In this document: positions 21,382 through 30,043 of the stretch, in pieces
How positions within the stretch are numbered: the first letter of the stretch is position 1
Layout: each line of letters begins with the position of its first letter
NCBI GenBank assembly: GCA_002496425.1
Contig: DAJS01000016.1
Location: 566 to 32,650 of the forward strand
Reading direction: 5' to 3'
DNA length: 32,085 nt
From: Acidilobaceae archaeon UBA162
GTDB lineage: Archaea > Thermoproteota > Thermoprotei_A > Sulfolobales > Acidilobaceae
Notes under the pieces: model-generated
The model's database searches: none
Seen by the model: only the letters and a program-made list of their open reading frames with translations
What the model was told of the DNA's origin: nothing
Made by a program: the position numbers and the translations under genes

Positions 21382-23832
21382 CTAAGGGGGCGCTATGTAC
21401 GCGCCGCCGCCTATATGCATAGCATTCTCAGGCGGCGAGCGCTCATAGGTTCTCACCTTAACCCTGTGGAACGCCGCCAGGTCAGGGACGTAGTCAGCCA
21501 GAGAGGCCGGTATGTAGAGGATGGATTCGGCTATGGGCTCGCTAAGCCTTTTGCCAAGCGACTTCTTGTAGCCCCAGACGGCACTGTTGAGGTCCATCAC
21601 CTTTACGGCGTCCTCAGCGAGCCTATCAACCTCACCCTCAGGCACCAGCGGCTCGGGCAGGTGCTCAGAGTGCACCGACTTACCGTAGAGCAGACGGTAC
21701 GCGTAGTCGGTCACGAATGGCATTATCGGTGACAATAATATTATAGCTGACCTGAACATCCTGTGAAGCGCGTACCAGGCAGCCTGCCTGTCCTCGAGCA
21801 GGTAGGAGCTCGAGTAGGCCCTGTCCTTGACCATCTCTACGTAGTGGGCCGCGAAGGCGTTCCACAGGAACTCGTAGAGTTGCACAGCAGGCTCATAGAC
21901 ATCCATGTCCTCGTAGCCCTTAATGGCTAAGTTGAAGCGCCTCTGCGCGAAGCCCATGAAGGCCCTGTCAATGGGCTTGAGCCTGGCCTCGGCCGGCTCG
22001 GGGAAGGCTGAGATGAAGCGGGCCAGATTCCATATCTTCGTGGCGAAGTTGCGCCCCGTCAGTACCTTCTTCTCGTCGTACCTATAGTCGTAGCCCAGCC
22101 TAGCCGAGGCGGCGGCCCAGAACCTGAAGGCGTCAGCACCATACTTCTGCATTATAGGCTCAGGGTCAACTACATTGCCTAGGCTCTTGTGCATGGGTCT
22201 CCCCTTAGGATCCAGGCCCATGCCCGTTATCCTCACCCACCTGAAGGCAGGCCTGCCCGTCAGCTGGTAGACCCTCAGCAGCGAGTAGTAGAGCCACGTC
22301 CTGATAATGTCCTCCCCCTGGGGTCTCAGCACGTTACCTGAGGCCCTCTCGAAGAACTCCTTGTCCTCAGACCACTTAGTGACATAGAGCATTGACACGC
22401 TGGAGTCAAACCAGGTGTCGAACACCCTCTTCTCCCCAATCAGGCTCTCCTTTGGCGCGCCGCAAACCGGGCACCTGTCCCATGGTGGCTCTTCCTCCCA
22501 AGGCCTGTAGTAGCGTCCTGGCTCAGGTACCAGGAGGGCGCCACACCTTGAGCACCTCCATATCGGTATCTCAGTACCATAGTAGCGGTCCCTTGAGATG
22601 GGCCAGTCCATGGCAATTGCGTTTATCCAGTCTATGAGCTTCTGCCTCTGGAACTCAGGCCTTATATCAATTGACTTAGCTATCCCAAGCATGGCGTCGC
22701 GCAGGTCGAGTTGCCTGAGGAAGAACTCACTCCTGTGTATTATCTGCAGCGGCGTCTTGCAGCGCCAGCACACGGGCACGGAGTGTTTTATCCTCTCCTT
22801 CTTAACTAAAAGCCCCTGCCTCTCCAGCTCCTCCACCACCTTCCTCCTGGCCTCGTCGACCGTGAGTCCCCTGAGGAAGCCCGCCTCCTCTGTCATGCGG
22901 CCCTCCTGATCAATGATTACCTTGGGTTTGAGACCTAGCTCCCTGAAGAGGCGCACGTCATCCTCATCGCCATAGCTGCAGACCATCTCGAGGCCAGTGC
23001 CGAAGTTCATGTCCACACTGGGGTGTTCAACTATAACCACCTCATGGTTAAAGAGAGGGGCTATGGCACGTCTGCCTGCGAGTCCCTTGTACTTACTGTC
23101 ATTGGGGTTATATGCAAGCGCAGCACATGCAGGCAGGAGCTCGGGCCTAGTGGTGGCCACGACCAGCTCCCTTCCGTTATCTGCTAGGCGGTACTTGACG
23201 TAGTAGAGGTACCCCTCCTCCTCCCTGTACTCTATCTCAGCCTCGGCCAGCGTGGTGCCGCAGCGAGGGCACCATCTGACGGGCCTCTCAGCCTCATATA
23301 TCATGCCTCTCTTGAAGAGCTCTATGAAGGTCGCCTGCGTGAGGGCTCTGTACTTGGCGCTGTCAGTTCCATCATGCCAGTACTCAAAGGAGCATCCCAT
23401 CCTTGTCCAGACCCTGACCAGGTCCTTCTCAGCAGCGTCGAGAAACTCCTTGCAGAGCTGGAGGAACTTCCTGCGGCCCTCAACTGTCCTGGCCATATCT
23501 TTAGCCTTTACGTTGTAGCTCTTCTCGACCTGCACCTCGACCGGGAGCCCGTTGCGGTCAGCATAGAATGGCACCAGGACGTAGTAGCCCTTGAGTCTGA
23601 AGTACCTGGCTATCATGTCTATCTGTGCATAGTGGGCAGCACCCCCAACATGCCACTTGCCGCTGGCATAGGGCGGTGGAGTGTCTACGAGCATGATGTC
23701 CTTATCATGCCAGCTTTCAGGCTTCTTGGTCTTCCTCTCCTCGTCCCAGACCCTGAGCAGCTCCTCCTCCTTGGACGGATCCCATTTGGTGTCCTTTATC
23801 TTGGGCGTCAGCTCGTTGGACGTGAGGGGCAC
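21382..23832 (-). CDS. valS: Valyl-tRNA synthetase
   Basis: ValRS charges tRNA-Val and proofreads threonine. The class I HIGH motif appears as HVGG (61-64) after TPPPYASGKW. The CP1 editing domain spans roughly 190-340 (VVATTRPELLPACAALAYNP). Zinc-finger-like Cys pairs (CPRCG, CWRCKTP, CSRCG, CPVCG) are present, and the KMSKS equivalent is MHKSL (547-551) within GRPMHKSLGN. At 816 residues it has the archaeal size with no long C-terminal coiled coil. GTG 23832 is preceded by GGAGG, and a TTTAAG box at 23858-23863 predicts initiation near 23834. It is followed by mdh, which has its own promoter. Confidence 0.96.
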   Translation of the reverse strand: MPLTSNELTPKIKDTKWDPSKEEELLRVWDEERKTKKPESWHDKDIMLVDTPPPYASGKWHVGGAAHYAQIDMIARYFRLKGYYVLVPFYADRNGLPVEVQVEKSYNVKAKDMARTVEGRRKFLQLCKEFLDAAEKDLVRVWTRMGCSFEYWHDGTDSAKYRALTQATFIELFKRGMIYEAERPVRWCPRCGTTLAEAEIEYREEEGYLYYVKYRLADNGRELVVATTRPELLPACAALAYNPNDSKYKGLAGRRAIAPLFNHEVVIVEHPSVDMNFGTGLEMVCSYGDEDDVRLFRELGLKPKVIIDQEGRMTEEAGFLRGLTVDEARRKVVEELERQGLLVKKERIKHSVPVCWRCKTPLQIIHRSEFFLRQLDLRDAMLGIAKSIDIRPEFQRQKLIDWINAIAMDWPISRDRYYGTEIPIWRCSRCGALLVPEPGRYYRPWEEEPPWDRCPVCGAPKESLIGEKRVFDTWFDSSVSMLYVTKWSEDKEFFERASGNVLRPQGEDIIRTWLYYSLLRVYQLTGRPAFRWVRITGMGLDPKGRPMHKSLGNVVDPEPIMQKYGADAFRFWAAASARLGYDYRYDEKKVLTGRNFATKIWNLARFISAFPEPAEARLKPIDRAFMGFAQRRFNLAIKGYEDMDVYEPAVQLYEFLWNAFAAHYVEMVKDRAYSSSYLLEDRQAAWYALHRMFRSAIILLSPIMPFVTDYAYRLLYGKSVHSEHLPEPLVPEGEVDRLAEDAVKVMDLNSAVWGYKKSLGKRLSEPIAESILYIPASLADYVPDLAAFHRVKVRTYERSPPENAMHIGGGAYIAPP

Positions 23833-23855
23833 CTTACCTCCGAATAAGGTGGGCT

Positions 23856-23865
23856 AGCTTAAATG
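23856..23865. promoter_or_regulatory. Shared AT-rich promoter element between valS and the membrane-protein gene
   Basis: The minus strand reads CATTTAAGC, well placed for valS. The same element read on plus (CTTAAATG) is only about 21 bases before GTG 23882, slightly close for an archaeal TATA box. Confidence 0.4.
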
Positions 23866-23881
23866 AGCTCCGGGAGCCCAG

Positions 23882-24607
23882 GTGAACGTATGGACAGCAG
23901 CCAGGCTGGCCATCGCTATTCTGCTGGCCGCTACTGGCGAGGCGCTCTCTATTTATATCGTTAAGGCGACGTTAGGACTGACATTGCTTAACCTGAGTCA
24001 GTTGTTGTCGAACATGATAACCCTCGCGGCGCTTCCGCTGGCTCTGGCCATCATATCAGCTGCCCTAGTAGCCCTCACGGGGACACCGCTTAGCGGTCTT
24101 GCCATTGCCCTGGCACCCCTGGCAGCCAACTGGGACGGACCTGTTTCACTTGCCGAAGCGCTCTTGACATTCCTTTTGGCCGCAGGGGCCGCCGTGCTGG
24201 CCGGCATAGCAAGGGGGCTGTTAAAAAGAGGCTCTGGGCAGGCTCGCCCTAGGCTTGTCCCTGAAGGACGGCGGGCTCCAAGGCCAGCACCCCTCTCAGC
24301 CGCGGCGCTTCTGCTGGTTATTCAGGCGCTAGCCAGGGTGCCTTGGATCCCTGAGGGGCTCTGGCCACAGCTGATCTATGTCATGTCATCAGTGGTCGCG
24401 GCAGCCCTGGCATCACTTAGCCCCAGAAGGATCGACATCGCGGAGGGGGCCATCTCCTCCTTGGGCCCTCTTGGCTTAACAGTGCTGTTATCGATTAACA
24501 GCTTGCTCGGATTTGAGAGCTCTAGCTTATTAAACTCAGGGCAAGGACCTGACACAGGTAGCCTTGAGCCAAGAGAAGAACCACATGGACTACGCCCAGG
24601 AGCTTGA
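23882..24607 (+). CDS. Integral membrane protein of unknown function
   Basis: I do not recognise a family. The 241-residue protein has about six or seven hydrophobic segments: 7-32, 38-66, 70-84, 90-110, then a basic loop (KRGSGQARPRLVPEGRR), then 138-155, 163-180 and 195-210. It closes with a hydrophilic tail rich in Gly, Pro and Glu. There is no obvious motif for a transporter or enzyme. The composition is strongly Ala/Leu-rich. GTG 23882 is the first start after the divergent valS promoter. Its last 44 bases overlap the ThrRS gene, and a ThrRS promoter and a perfect palindrome (24484-24502) lie inside its 3' end. Confidence 0.7.
   Translation: MNVWTAARLAIAILLAATGEALSIYIVKATLGLTLLNLSQLLSNMITLAALPLALAIISAALVALTGTPLSGLAIALAPLAANWDGPVSLAEALLTFLLAAGAAVLAGIARGLLKRGSGQARPRLVPEGRRAPRPAPLSAAALLLVIQALARVPWIPEGLWPQLIYVMSSVVAAALASLSPRRIDIAEGAISSLGPLGLTVLLSINSLLGFESSSLLNSGQGPDTGSLEPREEPHGLRPGA
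24484..24502. repeat. Perfect palindrome GCTGTTA-TCGAT-TAACAGC
   Basis: Seven-base arms flank TCGAT inside the 3' part of the membrane-protein gene, 24 bases before the thrS TATA box. The position suggests a possible operator; the arms also encode ordinary hydrophobic residues, so chance cannot be excluded. Confidence 0.5.
24526..24535 (+). promoter_or_regulatory. TATA box of thrS
   Basis: CTTATTAAAC lies within the upstream coding region and predicts initiation near 24556, eight bases before the TTG at 24564. Confidence 0.45.
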
Positions 24608-25967
24608 CATAGCTGTCAAACCAGAGCTCATGCTCAGTAAGCTCCAGGTTGAGGTAGGTCAGCTGATAGGTCATGGCCTACCTCTCTTCACGCTCGGAGG
24701 GGGCTACCTGAGGGCCGCGCTCTCGCAGATGCTAGTCAACTTTCATGCTAGGCGTGGTTACTACATAGCTGAGACCCCAATAGTTAGCAGCAGCGCGCTC
24801 TTTGAGCTCTCAGGTCACATGGGCTTCTACAGGCAGAACATGTATGTCTTCAAGCTGGAGGGCAGGGACTATGCCGTCAAGCCCATGAACTGCCCCTTAC
24901 ACCTGACGGTATTCCTCAGCGAGGTCACAAGGTACCGCAACAAGGTCAGTCTCCCCTTTAAGATCTTTGAGGTCGGCAGAGTGCATCGCCTGGAGCCCAG
25001 CGGGAGCGTCTACGGCTTGCTGAGAGCCAGGGGCTTCACACAGGACGACGCGCACATAATAACCTCGGGCGACGACGCGTCCAAGGTCATAGAGTCCGTC
25101 TTCGATGAGCTGATAACCATTTACTCTAAGGTCTTCAACGTAGACATAAACCCCAGGACCCTCAGGATAAGGATCAGCCTTTCCGACAAGTCAAAGATAG
25201 GGACGGAGTTCATGGGGACCAGGGAGGAGTGGGAGAAGGCAGAGGGGTTCCTGATCAGCGCGGCTGAGAGCCTAGCCAAGAGATACGGCTTCGAGTACGT
25301 AAGCGTTGAGGGCGAGGCAGCATTCTATGGCCCCAAGATAGACGTGTTGGTCACTCTAGGCGAGGGGCAGAACGCCAAGGAATGGCAGCTCGGGACAATA
25401 CAGTTTGACTTCAACTTGCCGAGGAGGTTCATGATATATGATATCGTCAAAGAGCTCTACGGAATCAACGATGTCTATATAATACACAGGGCACTGCTGG
25501 GCTCTATTGAGCGCTTCCTGGGAGCCTACCTGGAGAACTACAGAGGCAGGCTGCCGTTCCCCCTGGCCCCAGTGCAGTTCGCGGTGCTGGCCGTCAGGGC
25601 TGGTGACCAGATGGATGAGAAGGTGCTCGACATGGCCAGAGGGCTTCATTCGGGCCTGTTAACAAGAGGCTTCAGGTCCGGCTACTCCGAGACCACGCGC
25701 ACCTCGCTATCAGGATCCGTCAGGCAGATAGAGTCGACAGCGAAGCCGCCTGTGATCGTCTACGTGGGCCGCCGCGAGCTGGAGGGTGGCTTCCTCACAC
25801 TCTCAGTCTACAAAAATGGGTCAAGGCAGTCCACCCGTGTGCCGGCCAGGAGCCTGGAGGAGGCTCTTAGCTCCATTGAGCAGGTAGCCAAAGACCTTGA
25901 GAGTGGGGTCGCCGAGGTCGCGGGCACAGAGCTCAGAATACCGGGTGACATGAGCTACATGCTCTAA
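24564..25967 (+). CDS. thrS: Threonyl-tRNA synthetase, catalytic type lacking the editing domain
   Basis: This class II enzyme charges tRNA-Thr. The 467 residues begin almost directly with the catalytic core. Motif 1 lies around 48-75. Zinc ligands Cys110 (PMNCP), His164 (DDAHI) and His308 (IHRA) are visible, with motif 2 RVHRLEPSGSVYGLLRARGF (139-158) and motif 3 HRALLGSIERFLGAYLE. The anticodon-binding domain occupies 330-440. The N-terminal TGS and editing domains are absent, as in the crenarchaeal ThrRS-cat form, which relies on a separate trans-editing protein; none is in this window. TTG 24564 or ATG 24585 could start it. The SPOUT-like gene follows 10 bases after its stop. Confidence 0.94.
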   Translation: MSQEKNHMDYAQELDIAVKPELMLSKLQVEVGQLIGHGLPLFTLGGGYLRAALSQMLVNFHARRGYYIAETPIVSSSALFELSGHMGFYRQNMYVFKLEGRDYAVKPMNCPLHLTVFLSEVTRYRNKVSLPFKIFEVGRVHRLEPSGSVYGLLRARGFTQDDAHIITSGDDASKVIESVFDELITIYSKVFNVDINPRTLRIRISLSDKSKIGTEFMGTREEWEKAEGFLISAAESLAKRYGFEYVSVEGEAAFYGPKIDVLVTLGEGQNAKEWQLGTIQFDFNLPRRFMIYDIVKELYGINDVYIIHRALLGSIERFLGAYLENYRGRLPFPLAPVQFAVLAVRAGDQMDEKVLDMARGLHSGLLTRGFRSGYSETTRTSLSGSVRQIESTAKPPVIVYVGRRELEGGFLTLSVYKNGSRQSTRVPARSLEEALSSIEQVAKDLESGVAEVAGTELRIPGDMSYML

Positions 25968-25977
25968 GGTGCAAGCT

Positions 25978-26475
25978 ATGGGAGTCCGCAAGATCATACC
26001 TGTCATACACAACGTGTCAAGTGTTCAAAGGCTGGTGGATCTGGCCAAGATAGTGATAGCCCTTGGTCTTGAGTCCCTGGTTGCCACTAAGGTCTATGGC
26101 GCGGCGGCGCAGGCAGGCATACCTGAGGCTTACAGGCTGCTGATAAAGGATAACAGGGGGTTAGTGGTTCTTCCTGAGCTCAGGGATGCGGTAGAGGTCT
26201 TCTCGCCCTCAACGGTATTACTTGTTGATAAGGAGAAGGCCTCCGAGCTCATTGACCCCCTCTCCCCGCCAGAGCTCGAGGGCACAGTGATGGTAGTTCT
26301 CAATGGGTCCGACTCGTCCTTTGCCCCACAGGAGAGCGTGCTGGGCAGGGCCATCTACATAAGGGGGCTCTCGTCTAGGGCTGGGAGCACTGCCGAGGCG
26401 TCCCTGCTGCTCTACTCCTTAGCACTCATCAGGCAGTCCTCGACCAGGTTCGGCGATACTTCAACAACTATCTGA
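25978..26475 (+). CDS. SPOUT/SpoU-like protein of the COG4080 type, tentative
   Basis: The 165-residue protein begins GVRKIIPVIHNVSSVQRLVD and continues with ALGLESLVATKVYGAAAQAGIPEA and LVVLPELRDAVEVFSP. To my recollection this matches a small archaeal family annotated variously as SpoU-type methylase (COG4080) or 'RecB-family nuclease'. The alternating strand-helix pattern and the late glycine- and serine-containing stretch (YIRGLSSRAGSTAEASLLLYSL) suit a SPOUT knot better than a nuclease: no PD-(D/E)xK motif is seen. ATG 25978 is chosen because AGGTG lies seven bases before it; GTG 25969 overlaps that site. It probably shares a transcript with thrS, which would suit a role in RNA modification. 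Confidence 0.6.
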   Translation: MGVRKIIPVIHNVSSVQRLVDLAKIVIALGLESLVATKVYGAAAQAGIPEAYRLLIKDNRGLVVLPELRDAVEVFSPSTVLLVDKEKASELIDPLSPPELEGTVMVVLNGSDSSFAPQESVLGRAIYIRGLSSRAGSTAEASLLLYSLALIRQSSTRFGDTSTTI

Positions 26476-26482
26476 CAGTCCG

Positions 26483-28144
26483 GTGCCCAGCCACAGTAGC
26501 CTTAATAGCTCCCGTGAGCTAAAGGCAGAGGGTACCTTGACTGTTAACAGCCTACAGGACAAGACGGGCGGCGAGACTAAGGTTCTTAACAAGTATGTCG
26601 TAATAGGCAGGCCCAGGGTTGAGGTCGCGATATACCAGGACCCTGAGGGCAGGCGCTACTATGACATATCCGAGCCACGTCTTAACACGGAGATCAGAAG
26701 GGCCTCCTACTTGGAGCTGTCCTCGATGGTAGCTCATGATGCGGAACTCCTAGAGAAGATGTCGTCGCTTGGCACTGTTGAGTCCGTCTTCGAGCTGTTG
26801 CTCCCCTACGCTAGGCAGCTCATAAGAAGGCATGTGGGGAGGAACCTGAGGTTGTTGCTGTCACCTGGAAGGATAACGCAGGCAGTGGAGGAGGCCGCCG
26901 TAGCCGTGGCCTATCATGTTGCCAGAGATTACGTAGGCTATGGCCCCCTCGAGCCCCTTATGAGGGACCCCTACATAGAGGACATATCATGTAATGGGCT
27001 TGGGATCCCCGTATTCGTCTATCATACAAACTATGAGTGGCTGACGACAAGCATAACCTTCACAAACCTCTACGAGCTCCGCTCCCTAGTGATGAAGCTC
27101 GGCATCAGGATCAACAAGGAGCCATCAATAGCTACCCCCATAGTTGAGGGCATACTGAAGCCAGAGGGTTACAGGGTCAATATAGTCCTTGATGAGGTCT
27201 CAAGGCTAGGGCCTCAGTTCACCATAAGGAAGTTCAGGGCGGAGCCGATAACAGTGTTGGAGCTCCTCAGGAAGCGCACCCTTGACCCATTCGTGACGGC
27301 CCTGCTGTGGCAGGCCCTGGATTTCAAGCAGGGAGTTGTAATATATGGTGTCACGGGCAGCGGTAAGACAACGCTGCTCAACGCCATAACCATGCTTCTC
27401 CCGCCCGAGTACAAGATAACCACTGTCGAGGACACGCCTGAGATATTCTTGCCGTTTCATGAGAACTGGGCCGCCATGACCACTAGGCTCTCCACGGACC
27501 CTCAGATTCAGAACGTGACCATGCAGGCTCAGGTTGAAGCGGCGCTGAGGCAGAGGCCTGATGTGATAATAGTGGGTGAGATAAGATCAAGGGAGGCTTA
27601 CACGTTCTTCCAAGCGCTTGCTACCGGTCATGGTGGCGTGACCACTATACACGCGGAGTCTGCTGAGGCTTTGATAAGCAGGCTAGCATCACCGCCCATG
27701 GAGGTACCCAAGAGCCTCATAGCAACTGCCAAGCTCTTCGTCAACATACAGAGAGTTGAGCAGGGAGGAAACGTGGTGAGGAAGGTGATTAGAGTGCATG
27801 AGACTACAGGCTACGACCTGAACACAGATTCAATAAAGCTTCAGGAGGTCGTGGTTTGGAACCCTGAGACTGACCAATGGAGGCTCAGGACCAAGGAGCT
27901 TAGCACACTTAAGGTCATATCGAATCTGAGCCTCAGAAGATACGACGAGGTGTTTGACGACCTGATAATGAGGGCCACAGTACTAGACTGGCTGGCCCGT
28001 GAGAGCACTAACGTGACGACTCTCTACTCCATTACAAGGGCCTACAGGAGGAGCCCGGCTGAGGTGTACGAGAAGGCCGAGAGGGCCGTGGGCAGGTACA
28101 GGGTCCTGCTCGAGGAGGGCGGTGAGGCCCTTGGCGGTGCGTGA
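26483..28144 (+). CDS. Type II/IV secretion system ATPase of a pilus or Tad-like machine
   Basis: This cytoplasmic hexameric ATPase of the GspE/VirB11/TadA family would power pilus assembly. The N-terminal region (1-150) is helical, with an archaeal-type docking domain. The N-terminal lobe of the motor follows (150-270). Walker A is GVTGSGKTT (289-297), the Asp box region TVEDTPEI (314-321), Walker B VIIVGEIRSRE (361-371) and the His box TGHGGVTTIHAE (381-392). At 553 residues it matches archaeal homologues. GTG 26483 starts seven bases after the previous stop, so it may be co-transcribed with thrS, and its end overlaps the membrane subunit gene by 23 bases. I cannot assign it to a named pilus type. 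Confidence 0.92.
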   Translation: MPSHSSLNSSRELKAEGTLTVNSLQDKTGGETKVLNKYVVIGRPRVEVAIYQDPEGRRYYDISEPRLNTEIRRASYLELSSMVAHDAELLEKMSSLGTVESVFELLLPYARQLIRRHVGRNLRLLLSPGRITQAVEEAAVAVAYHVARDYVGYGPLEPLMRDPYIEDISCNGLGIPVFVYHTNYEWLTTSITFTNLYELRSLVMKLGIRINKEPSIATPIVEGILKPEGYRVNIVLDEVSRLGPQFTIRKFRAEPITVLELLRKRTLDPFVTALLWQALDFKQGVVIYGVTGSGKTTLLNAITMLLPPEYKITTVEDTPEIFLPFHENWAAMTTRLSTDPQIQNVTMQAQVEAALRQRPDVIIVGEIRSREAYTFFQALATGHGGVTTIHAESAEALISRLASPPMEVPKSLIATAKLFVNIQRVEQGGNVVRKVIRVHETTGYDLNTDSIKLQEVVVWNPETDQWRLRTKELSTLKVISNLSLRRYDEVFDDLIMRATVLDWLARESTNVTTLYSITRAYRRSPAEVYEKAERAVGRYRVLLEEGGEALGGA

Positions 28145-29024
28145 GCTCGGAGGGGAGGTCCTGGAGATAAAGGCATTAGAGGCACAGGTGCCCTGGCCCT
28201 GCCCCCTGGCGCTGCGCCTGATAGGTAACGAGGCCCCATACATAATACTTGGCTCGGGAGTGGCCCCGAGCATCAGGCACTACTGCAGGTCACACGTCAT
28301 GCTAGCACCCATGATTAGCGTCCTGCTGGGCTTCATAGCCTATGCCTTCACCTCAAGGTGGGGCCTTGAGGTAGGCATAGTGGGTGGCATCCTAGGTGCT
28401 GCGACGGGCTTGCTGTTGGGCATAGCGCTTCTGGCAGCGCTCCCAATAATGAGCTACTCCTCAAGGGGTAGCATGCTTGAAACCAAGTTCCATGCGTTCG
28501 CCTCAGTCCTGGCGTCGGTTCTCGCTGGAGGGACGTCGGTAGGGGAGGCCATAAGGTCCCTATCGCTTTACGCCAATGACCTGAAGGAGTTTGCCGTGGA
28601 GATAAACTACGCTAACGAGCTCCTGGCCCTCGGCGTGGCGCCTGAGAATATATTTAACGAGCTGTCAAGGCTCACGCCTTCGCTAAACCTCAAGCTCCTC
28701 TTCAGGTCACTCTCAAGGGGGGTTAGCGCTGGCTCTGACCTCTCGTCTATAACTAGACAGCACCTTGAGGAGTACTCCAACTATTACTTTACGCTGATAG
28801 ACAAGGTCTCCAACTCAATCGGGGTCCTGCTGGAGATATTCATGGTTGTAGGGCTCCTGGCCCCCATAACGGTGTCAATAATAGCAATGCTGTTTTCCAT
28901 ATACCCTACTGCTGGGCTTAGCGCAACTGAGATAACGTTTCTCATGACGTTTTTCCTGGTACCCCTCGTCTCTCTGATTACTGTGATACTTGTGGACAAC
29001 CAGGCCTCTAAGCTTAAGCTGTAG
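28122..29024 (+). CDS. T2SF/TadC-like membrane platform protein, first of two
   Basis: This is a polytopic membrane protein that would anchor the assembly ATPase. The 300 residues contain two N-terminal transmembrane segments (about 60-105). A cytoplasmic T2SF helical domain (115-215) carries the LASVLAGGTSVGEAIRSLS signature, GVAPENIFNELSRL and LLFRSLSRGVSAGSDLSSI. Two C-terminal transmembrane segments follow (235-295). Archaeal platform proteins such as ArlJ are usually about 500 residues with two T2SF repeats; this one has a single repeat. GTG 28122 follows CGAGGAGGGC and overlaps the ATPase gene. The first 50 residues, before the membrane, are unusual and might serve in ATPase contact. 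Confidence 0.85.
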   Translation: MRPLAVRELGGEVLEIKALEAQVPWPCPLALRLIGNEAPYIILGSGVAPSIRHYCRSHVMLAPMISVLLGFIAYAFTSRWGLEVGIVGGILGAATGLLLGIALLAALPIMSYSSRGSMLETKFHAFASVLASVLAGGTSVGEAIRSLSLYANDLKEFAVEINYANELLALGVAPENIFNELSRLTPSLNLKLLFRSLSRGVSAGSDLSSITRQHLEEYSNYYFTLIDKVSNSIGVLLEIFMVVGLLAPITVSIIAMLFSIYPTAGLSATEITFLMTFFLVPLVSLITVILVDNQASKLKL

Positions 29025-29034
29025 GTGAGAGCCC

Positions 29035-29952
29035 GTGGCAAAGCCCACCAAGGCTGCCCCAGAGCCAAGGGCTGAGGGCGGCTGGCAGGGCCTAACGGTT
29101 ATCTTAGCTAGCCTGGCTATCATAGTTGGCGGCCTGGCCCTGGCATCAAAGGCTGGCGTGATAACGTTTGAGCACTTCAGCATAGTACTCGTCCTAAGGG
29201 GCCCAAAGTCCATAGGGGTCTTCGAGGGCATAATGGCGCTTGGGCTGATGCCACTCGCGATCAGGTACAGGGGGCGCGTAAGCTACGTGAGGCAGCTGAG
29301 GGAGCAGGTCATAGAGCTCCTGCAGATATACCCTAACATATTCTCGTCAGCCAAGTCTATTGACGAGGCCCTAGAGGTCTCCATAAGTCTCATGGAGAGC
29401 CCCCTGAGGGATTTACTTGAGAGGCTGAGACTCGTCTATAGGTCCACAGGGGACCTAGAGGGCGCCTTCAAGAAGGTCTTCTCAGAGGTGCCAAGAGATG
29501 TGAGGCTGCTCCTCCTCTCTATAATTGTTGTTGGTCGCAGCGGCGGCAGGGCCAGGGAGCTGCTGGAGCTTGCAAGCAAGTACGCTATAGACCTTGACAG
29601 GATGGACTACACAATAGCCAACAGACTCAGGACCTACGGCATGATAACCTTTATAGCTATAGCTGTCTTCGGGATAGCCACGGCAATAAGCCTGGACCTA
29701 GTGGGAGCCCTAGCAGGGGCCCCCACTATACAAGCAGCAGGCATTGGGACTGCACCTGCGGCTCACATAAGCGTAACGGCCCTCCTAGGCATGATGTACT
29801 ATACGCTCCTGATGCTCTCAACAGCCTCGGCCTATGTGCTAGCTAAATCAATAGACGGCTACGCGCCGCGCTCTATTGAGTACTTCGTGGAGCTGAGCGC
29901 CCTGGGAACACTGACCATGCTGTTGGGCCTGCTGGCTATGGGCGTGCACTAG
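29035..29952 (+). CDS. T2SF/TadC-like membrane platform protein, second of two
   Basis: This is the companion of the preceding membrane protein. Two transmembrane segments (about 19-40 and 58-75) are followed by a cytoplasmic T2SF domain (85-190), with LLQIYPNIFSSAKSIDEAL and RLRLVYRSTGDLEGAFKKVF and IIVVGRSGGRARELLELA. Three further hydrophobic segments follow (205-225, 240-270 and 285-303). It is 305 residues with a GTG start 11 bases after the previous stop. The two single-repeat proteins together equal one fused archaeal platform protein and look like the bacterial TadB plus TadC arrangement. The segment after the T2SF domain is Ala-rich and includes a GALAGAPTIQAAGIG loop outside the usual pattern. 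Confidence 0.83.
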   Translation: MAKPTKAAPEPRAEGGWQGLTVILASLAIIVGGLALASKAGVITFEHFSIVLVLRGPKSIGVFEGIMALGLMPLAIRYRGRVSYVRQLREQVIELLQIYPNIFSSAKSIDEALEVSISLMESPLRDLLERLRLVYRSTGDLEGAFKKVFSEVPRDVRLLLLSIIVVGRSGGRARELLELASKYAIDLDRMDYTIANRLRTYGMITFIAIAVFGIATAISLDLVGALAGAPTIQAAGIGTAPAAHISVTALLGMMYYTLLMLSTASAYVLAKSIDGYAPRSIEYFVELSALGTLTMLLGLLAMGVH

Positions 29953-30043
29953 GCAGCCAAGGCCTGGCCTGTCGGTCAGGAGCTCTTAGGCAAGGTTAAG
30001 GTTATTAGTTGTAGAGTTACACAATATTGGGGCAGCACAAGCG
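29953..30043 (+). promoter_or_regulatory. Gap with probable pilin promoter
   Basis: The 91 bases between the platform gene and the pilin hold a small inverted repeat AGGCC-T-GGCCT (29960-29970). GGTTATTAGT at 30000-30009 is a possible TATA box predicting initiation near 30031, 13 bases before the TTG at 30044. A separate promoter would allow stronger pilin expression. Confidence 0.4.

Noticed and set aside
23374..23847. Open frame of 157 codons on the plus strand opposite valS
   Set aside because: Antisense to the conserved N-terminal and CP1 part of ValRS, composition is a mirror of valS codons, and no family or ribosome-binding signal is seen.
25978..26475. RecB-family nuclease as the product name
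   Set aside because: No PD-(D/E)xK catalytic pattern is visible; the sequence reads more like a SPOUT/SpoU-type fold.
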